Position numbers and translations under genes: made by a program. A stretch of DNA of 17,301 nt from Rubrivirga sp. (GTDB taxonomy: Bacteria > Bacteroidota > Rhodothermia > Rhodothermales > Rubricoccaceae), in contig JAAXJP010000297.1 of assembly GCA_012269805.1 (NCBI GenBank), positions 1 through 17,301 of the forward strand. The letters run 5' to 3'. This document shows, one piece after another, positions 13,936-17,301 of the stretch (positions are counted from its first letter, which is position 1; every line of letters begins with the position of its first letter). The notes under the pieces were generated by a model. It had not been told where the DNA came from and searched no databases. It was given only the letters and a program-made list of their open reading frames with translations.

Positions 13936-14579
13936 CCTGGCCCTGGTCCCGCCGCCCCGCCCGCGACGTCCCGCTCTACGTCGACACGCCCGCCGGCCTC
14001 CTCTCGGCCGACGGCGTCCACTACCGGACGACCGAGGGGCTCCTCCGCGAGTACGCCGACGAGGTCGTCGAGGCGGTCGGCCTCGGGCCGCTGTTGCTGA
14101 AGGCCGGCGTGTGGCTCCGCTCCGGCCACGCGGTCGCCGTGCTGCTCCTGCCGGCGCTCCTGTTCGCGCTGCCGTGGTGGGCCGCGCTCGGGACGGCGCT
14201 CCTGCTCTACGCCCTCTGGAGCGCCGCCGCGCCCGGCCTCGTCCTGCCGGCCGCGATCCCCACGTTCAAGGTCCTGGAGCAGCCCGTCGTCCAGGGCCTC
14301 GTCTACATCGGCGTGCTGAGCGGGTTCGCCGCCGCCGGGATGTATGCCGCCGTGTGGGCGGGCGTGGCGGGCTTCATCGTGTTCCGCCTGGGGCTCGCCG
14401 AGCGGGCGCTCGAGCCGGTCGTCCGGCCGATCCAGCAATCGCTCCACCCACTCCCGCCGGCCGACCAGACGCTCCGGACGCTCATCGTCCGGGAGGCCCT
14501 CCGCCGTGGGATCTCGTTGCCCGGCGTCGACGCGATCGAGGACCGGGTTCGCGAGTTCTGGAAGCGGGAGAAACGGTAG
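13932..14579 (+). CDS. Multi-spanning membrane protein, unrecognised
   Basis: I do not recognise this 215-residue protein. The first 60 residues are mostly hydrophilic (VPLYVDTPAGLLSADGVHYR, then an acidic stretch with REYADEVVEAVG). About four membrane segments follow: two between residues 66 and 108 and two between about 115 and 155. The last 55 residues are a charged, probably helical cytoplasmic tail with a Pro-rich turn (HPLPPADQTL) and a strongly basic end (FWKREKR). Codon use looks like that of its neighbours. The ATG overlaps the DUF4230 stop by four bases, so translation is probably coupled, and the two membrane-associated proteins may act together. The following E2-like gene starts 50 bases downstream behind a TACCTT element. 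Confidence 0.75.
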   Translation: MTWPWSRRPARDVPLYVDTPAGLLSADGVHYRTTEGLLREYADEVVEAVGLGPLLLKAGVWLRSGHAVAVLLLPALLFALPWWAALGTALLLYALWSAAAPGLVLPAAIPTFKVLEQPVVQGLVYIGVLSGFAAAGMYAAVWAGVAGFIVFRLGLAERALEPVVRPIQQSLHPLPPADQTLRTLIVREALRRGISLPGVDAIEDRVREFWKREKR

Positions 14580-14596
14580 CGGGTGAGGGCGGAGCC

Positions 14597-14604
14597 TACC
14601 TTCC
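14597..14604 (+). promoter_or_regulatory. Candidate -7 element (TACCTTCC) before the E2-like gene
   Basis: TACCTTCC lies 25 bases before GTG 14630 in the only non-overlapping gap of the 13216-16758 gene run. It matches the TAnnTT core shared with 467, 7204 and 10120 but not the final TG of the Bacteroidota consensus. It could provide an internal promoter for the E2-like and P450 genes. Confidence 0.25.
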
Positions 14605-14629
14605 GGGTCCTGCTCTCGCCCCCCGTTTC

Positions 14630-15457
14630 GTGCTCGACACCCCCTGGCGCCGGCTCGCCGCGACGCTCTTCGACGCCCCCCACTCGGGGCGGATCCTGGT
14701 GAAGATCTCGGTGGACGCCGAAACATTAAAAAAAAAACTCGACCGGTCGCCCGGGGCGCAGCGGGCGGTCGGGTTCCTGCCGTTCGGCGCCGCCGCTGCG
14801 GCGCGCGCCATCGCCGAGGACGTGCCGGCGCTCAATGGGTTTCTGGAACGGGGGCGGGTGCGCGCGCGCGACGGCGTGACGGTCTCGATCACGGCCCCGG
14901 TCCCGGGGCAGGGCGGCCTCCTGGCGCTCCCGCTCCGCGACGCGCACCGCCGGTCGGCCACGGCGCTCGCGGGGGCGCTGCGCGATGGGGTCCGCGCGGT
15001 CCGCGACCGGGCGAAGCGGGGGCCGCTGGCCGAGTACGTGTTGGCGGGCGTGCCGTGGCCGCTCCGGCGCGGCGTCTTCCGCGCGGCCCGCGGCCTCGCC
15101 CACCTCGGCGTGCCGATGGGCCGGTTCGACCTCGCGCCCGAGAGCTACGGCGCGCTCGTCGTGACGAGCATGGAGCCGCTCGCGCGCGGCTACGACACCG
15201 AGACGGGCGCCTTTACCGAGGCGTTCGTCCCGCTCTTCCCGGCCGCCCGGAACGCGTCGCTCGTCGCCGTTCTGCCGCCGCGTGAGATGCCGGCCGCCGT
15301 CGACGGCGCGCTCGTCGTCCGCCGCCGGGCCGTCCTCTGCTTCACGTTCGACCACCGGCTCGTCGACGGGCTGGAGGTCGGGGCGTTCGTCCAGAGCGTC
15401 CACCGCCGGCTCCAAGACCCCGCCGCCCTCGACCGCCCGCTCGACCCCGCCTCGTGA
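14630..15457 (+). CDS. Lipoyl-less 2-oxoacid dehydrogenase E2-type acyltransferase
   Basis: A 275-residue protein consisting only of a catalytic domain of the E2/chloramphenicol acetyltransferase fold. GTG 14630 is the most plausible start: it gives a short lead into LDTPWRRLAATLF, while upstream frame is shadow of the preceding gene. The C-terminal motif is intact: FDHRLVDG (residues 240-247) with catalytic His242 and Asp246. Typical E2 features are an N-terminal strand (ILVKISVDAETLKKKL), VSITAPVPGQGGLLALPL and SYGALVVTSMEPL. The lipoyl domain and the peripheral-subunit-binding domain are absent, so it is unlikely to serve as the swinging-arm core of a dehydrogenase complex unless lipoyl groups come from another protein. 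It may acylate another acceptor. Codons 33-36 are TTA AAA AAA AAA, an A10 tract foreign to the local codon use. Its stop overlaps the P450 start (GTGA). Confidence 0.83.
   Translation: MLDTPWRRLAATLFDAPHSGRILVKISVDAETLKKKLDRSPGAQRAVGFLPFGAAAAARAIAEDVPALNGFLERGRVRARDGVTVSITAPVPGQGGLLALPLRDAHRRSATALAGALRDGVRAVRDRAKRGPLAEYVLAGVPWPLRRGVFRAARGLAHLGVPMGRFDLAPESYGALVVTSMEPLARGYDTETGAFTEAFVPLFPAARNASLVAVLPPREMPAAVDGALVVRRRAVLCFTFDHRLVDGLEVGAFVQSVHRRLQDPAALDRPLDPAS
14728..14737 (+). other. A10 homopolymer, candidate slippage site inside the E2-like gene
   Basis: Ten consecutive A residues follow TT inside the coding frame (Leu33 TTA, then Lys34-36 all AAA). The surrounding AAACATT adds to an AT island of about 19 bases in DNA that otherwise uses AAG and CTC/CTG. 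Loss of one A in the transcript would give an 82-residue product ending at TGA 14877-14879. Gain of one A would open a frame to 15285 (218 residues), losing the catalytic motif. Confidence 0.6.
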
Positions 15458-16758
15458 CCGACGTCGCCCTTCCGCCTGGTCCCAAGAACGCCGCGATCCT
15501 GCGCGAGCTGCCCCGTTTCCGGAGGGGCGTCCTCGCGTACCTCGCCGAGCTCAGCCGGCGCTACGACGACCCCGTCGTCCACCTCCAGTTCGGGCCGGGC
15601 GCGAGCTTTATCGTGAACCACCCGGACGTGGTCAAGGAGTTCCTGGTGCGCGTGCCGGAGCGGTTCTCGCGGTCGCGGTGGCTCGGCGAACTCCGGAAGC
15701 TGGTCGGGGCGGGCCTCCTCTTCTCGGACGAGGAGACGTGGGTCCGACAGCGCCGGCGGCTCCGGCCGGCCTACGCCCGCGGCCACGCCGAGGTGGTCGA
15801 CGCCGCGACGCGGGCCGAGACCGACGCGCTCGCGGACGAGTGGCGCGCCGCGCCCGGCGCCGTCGTCGACGTGCAGGAGGACGGGAAACGGGTCCTCCTC
15901 CGCGCGCTCGTCCGCATCATGTTCAGCCCCGAGGCGCCCGTCGACGACCGGCAGACGATCGCCGACCTCGACGCCGTGCTCCAGTTTGTCGGGATGCGGA
16001 GCACGGTCATCCGCCAGAACCTCGGGCACGTCGGGATCCGGTGGGGCGAGGCGACGGTCCGGGGCGCCCTCGCCCGCCTCGACGCCTTCATCGCCGACCT
16101 CATCGACGGGACGCGCTCGGGCCGCTATTCGGCCGGCCTGCTGCTCGCGACGCTCCTCGAGGCCGAGGCCCGCGGCGAGGTCGACGCCCAGAACCTCCAC
16201 GACGAGATCGGGACGCTCTTGGTGGCCGGCTTCGACACGACGTCGGCGCTCGTGACCTTCGCCCTCTGGAGCCTCGCCGCCCGCCCGGACCTCGCCGACG
16301 CCGTCCGCACCGAGGCCGAGGCGGACGACCGGCCGGTCCTGGAGGCCGTCCTCCGCGAGACGCTCCGCCTCTACCCGCCCGTCTGGGCCATCCACCGGAC
16401 GGCGACGGAGGACGTCGAGCTCGGCGGGTTCACGGTCCCGAAGGGCGAGCACGTGATGGCCTCGCCGTTCGCGCTCCAGCGGAACCCGCGGTGGTGGGCC
16501 GACCCCGACGCGTTCGCGCCGGAGCGCTTTTTCGACGCGCCCGACAACGACGCGCTCCTCGGCATGGAGTACCTCCCGTTCTCGCACGGCCGCCACACGT
16601 GCATCGGCAAGCGGATGGCGCTCCAGCAGGCCCGCCTGATGGTGGCGGAGCTCGTGTCGCGGTTCGAGATCGAGCAGGCCGGTCCGCCGCCGCGGCTCGT
16701 CCCCGGCGTCATCATCCGCGCCGCCGACGGCCTCCCGCTCCGGGTGACGCCCCGCTGA
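15454..16758 (+). CDS. Cytochrome P450
   Basis: A 434-residue haem-thiolate monooxygenase. All key motifs are present: proline-rich start (LPPGPKN), C-helix WVRQRRRLRPAY (Trp/Arg haem-propionate contacts), I-helix AGFDTTS with Thr262-Thr263 for oxygen activation, K-helix ExxR (Glu302, Arg305), PERF, and the haem loop FSHGRHTCIGKRMA with Cys383 as the iron ligand. There is no N-terminal membrane anchor, so it should be soluble. The sequence style (HRTATEDVELGGFTVPKGEHV, ALQRNPRWWADPDAFAPERF) resembles the CYP102/CYP4-like bacterial group that often oxidises fatty acids, but the substrate is not assigned. It lacks a fused reductase and needs electrons from separate partners not encoded here. 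The start is GTG 15454, overlapping the E2-like stop, so the two are probably translated together. The P450 substrate might be linked to an acyl product of that neighbour. Confidence 0.95.
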   Translation: MTDVALPPGPKNAAILRELPRFRRGVLAYLAELSRRYDDPVVHLQFGPGASFIVNHPDVVKEFLVRVPERFSRSRWLGELRKLVGAGLLFSDEETWVRQRRRLRPAYARGHAEVVDAATRAETDALADEWRAAPGAVVDVQEDGKRVLLRALVRIMFSPEAPVDDRQTIADLDAVLQFVGMRSTVIRQNLGHVGIRWGEATVRGALARLDAFIADLIDGTRSGRYSAGLLLATLLEAEARGEVDAQNLHDEIGTLLVAGFDTTSALVTFALWSLAARPDLADAVRTEAEADDRPVLEAVLRETLRLYPPVWAIHRTATEDVELGGFTVPKGEHVMASPFALQRNPRWWADPDAFAPERFFDAPDNDALLGMEYLPFSHGRHTCIGKRMALQQARLMVAELVSRFEIEQAGPPPRLVPGVIIRAADGLPLRVTPR

Positions 16759-16763
16759 CTCGG

Positions 16764-16987
16764 CCCGCCTCGGCTGGTCGGGGGGAGACTCGCCTCGCGA
16801 GGTTTCTCCTTGTCATCCTGAGCGCCAGCGAAGGATCTCGTCAGACTCGACCGCTCGGGCCACAGACATGCCGCGGCGGCCGACACGAGATCCTCCCTCG
16901 CTCCGCTCCTCAGGAGGACGAGGAGAGGGAGGTCCCCCAGTCCCTCGTCGATCCACCTGGCCGGACCCGTGAGACGACCGAGGCGGG
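16764..16987. repeat. Split GCCTCGGC-family palindrome flanking an inserted repeat
   Basis: The arm CCCGCCTCGGC (16764-16774) lies six bases after the P450 stop, and its complement CCGAGGCGGG (16978-16987) lies two bases before the stop of the minus-strand gene. Intact copies elsewhere have these arms adjacent (3290-3311 also sits between convergent genes). About 200 bases separate them here, including the inverted-repeat element at 16812-16919 and a CCTCGCGAGG palindrome (16793-16802). No gene is seen in this 230-base gap. Confidence 0.45.
16812..16919. repeat. TCATCCTGAGC-type imperfect inverted-repeat element
   Basis: The left arm (16812-16841) starts GTCATCCTGAGCGCC and ends AGCGAAGGATCTCGT. 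The right arm (16885-16919) starts ACGAGATCCT and ends CTCAGGAGGAC, an imperfect reverse complement with a few extra bases. About 43 bases lie between. Sequences of the form TCATCCTGAGC...GCGAAGGATCT are a widespread dispersed intergenic repeat in many bacterial phyla and often yield spurious translations like FAQDDK. No transposase is present, so this would be a non-autonomous element. The right arm is the more degenerate one. Confidence 0.65.
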
Positions 16988-16988
16988 G

Positions 16989-17301
16989 TCAGCCGCCGCG
17001 GAGTTTGGCGAGCACGTCGGGGTCGAGGAGGTCGGCCAGCGACTCGCCCGAGGCGGTCGGCGCCTCGCCGCGCTTCCGGTTCTTGCCCGAGCTCCGGTCG
17101 TCGCGCCGCCCGCCCTTTCCTCTCGATCCGCTGGGCTTCGAGGCCTTCGGCGGTGCCGGAGACGCGGCCTCGGCCGCTGGCGCGGCCGTCTTGGTCGAGA
17201 GGTCGAGCGTCTCGCGGACGACGGGGCCGGGTCCGAGCGACGCCGCGGCCGGCTTCCGGCGCGTGGCCGAGGGCGCCTTGCCCGTCGACAGGTTGAGCGT
17301 C
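16989..17301 (-). CDS. C-terminal part of an unrecognised basic, low-complexity protein
   Basis: An open frame enters from the right edge of the window on the minus strand and ends at TGA (16991-16989), giving about 103 residues with no start inside the window. The sequence is rich in Ala, Pro, Ser, Lys and Arg and is probably disordered. It contains two related short motifs, TLNLSTGKAPS and, about 30 residues later, TLDLSTKTAAP. A very basic stretch (SRGKGGRRDDRSSGKNRKRG) and a short amphipathic end (ESLADLLDPDVLAKLRGG) follow. The codon pattern fits a real gene: Lys is AAG in nearly all cases and third positions are GC-rich. I do not recognise the family. The basic tail may bind nucleic acid, but that is a guess. 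It converges on the P450 gene. Confidence 0.6.
   Translation of the reverse strand, partial: TLNLSTGKAPSATRRKPAAASLGPGPVVRETLDLSTKTAAPAAEAASPAPPKASKPSGSRGKGGRRDDRSSGKNRKRGEAPTASGESLADLLDPDVLAKLRGG

Noticed and set aside
14630..15457. Frameshifted pseudogene caused by the A10 tract
   Set aside because: The frame before and after the tract is continuous and both sides match the E2 catalytic domain in that frame, with an intact DHRxxDG motif.
16371..16886. Minus-strand open frame whose N-terminal part reads like FAGAQDDKE
   Set aside because: This is the usual spurious translation of the TCATCCTGAGC repeat, and the rest is antisense to the P450 haem-binding region.

Overview
The window is very GC-rich (roughly 70% or more by eye), densely coded and mostly transcribed left to right. 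Gene content (YbbR-like and DUF4230 proteins, many lipoproteins, a FabI-type enoyl reductase), scarce Shine-Dalgarno sequences and TAnnTT-like promoter elements suggest a high-GC member of the Rhodothermota/Bacteroidota side of the tree, such as a marine Rubricoccaceae-like bacterium. This placement is inference; there is no rRNA or marker gene to prove it.

Layout. 1-362: 3' end of a response-regulator receiver gene. 499-1338: fabI. 1391-3288: a DoxX-like membrane protein overlapping an M1-family metallopeptidase lipoprotein that starts at a GTG inside it. 3322-4755 (minus strand): a beta-helix lipoprotein. 4902-10103: a surface-polysaccharide block with a GT4-type glycosyltransferase, a GT2 glycosyltransferase, a polysaccharide pyruvyl transferase-like protein and a Wzx/MVF-type flippase. 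10177-12003: two tandem bacterial microcompartment (BMC-H) shell genes, the second fused to a C-terminal Rho_N/SAP-like module, coupled to a YbbR-domain protein. 12067-13005: an EamA/DMT-type transporter. 13216-16758: a tight run of a DUF4230 protein, an unknown membrane protein, a lipoyl-less E2-type acyltransferase and a cytochrome P450, joined by overlaps or a 50-base gap. 16989-17301 (minus strand): the C-terminal end of an unrecognised basic, low-complexity protein.

The most unusual content is the microcompartment pair. The first protein is nearly textbook PduA/EutM/CcmK-like. The second is a paralogue with an altered pore loop and a candidate nucleic-acid-binding tail. No vertex (BMC-P) gene and no encapsulated enzyme is visible here. 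The second unusual item is a run of ten A residues inside the E2-like gene, in otherwise GC-saturated DNA, which could allow transcriptional or translational slippage.

The gene junctions carry a recurring GC palindrome with arms CCCGCCTCGGC / GCCGAGGCGGG, in perfect, degenerate or split form. It probably acts as terminator-like hairpins or a dispersed repeat. The copy downstream of the P450 has its arms separated by about 200 bases holding a TCATCCTGAGC...GAAGGATCT inverted-repeat element. No tRNA, rRNA, CRISPR array, transposase or integrase gene was seen. The longest stretch without a gene is about 230 bases (16759-16988).
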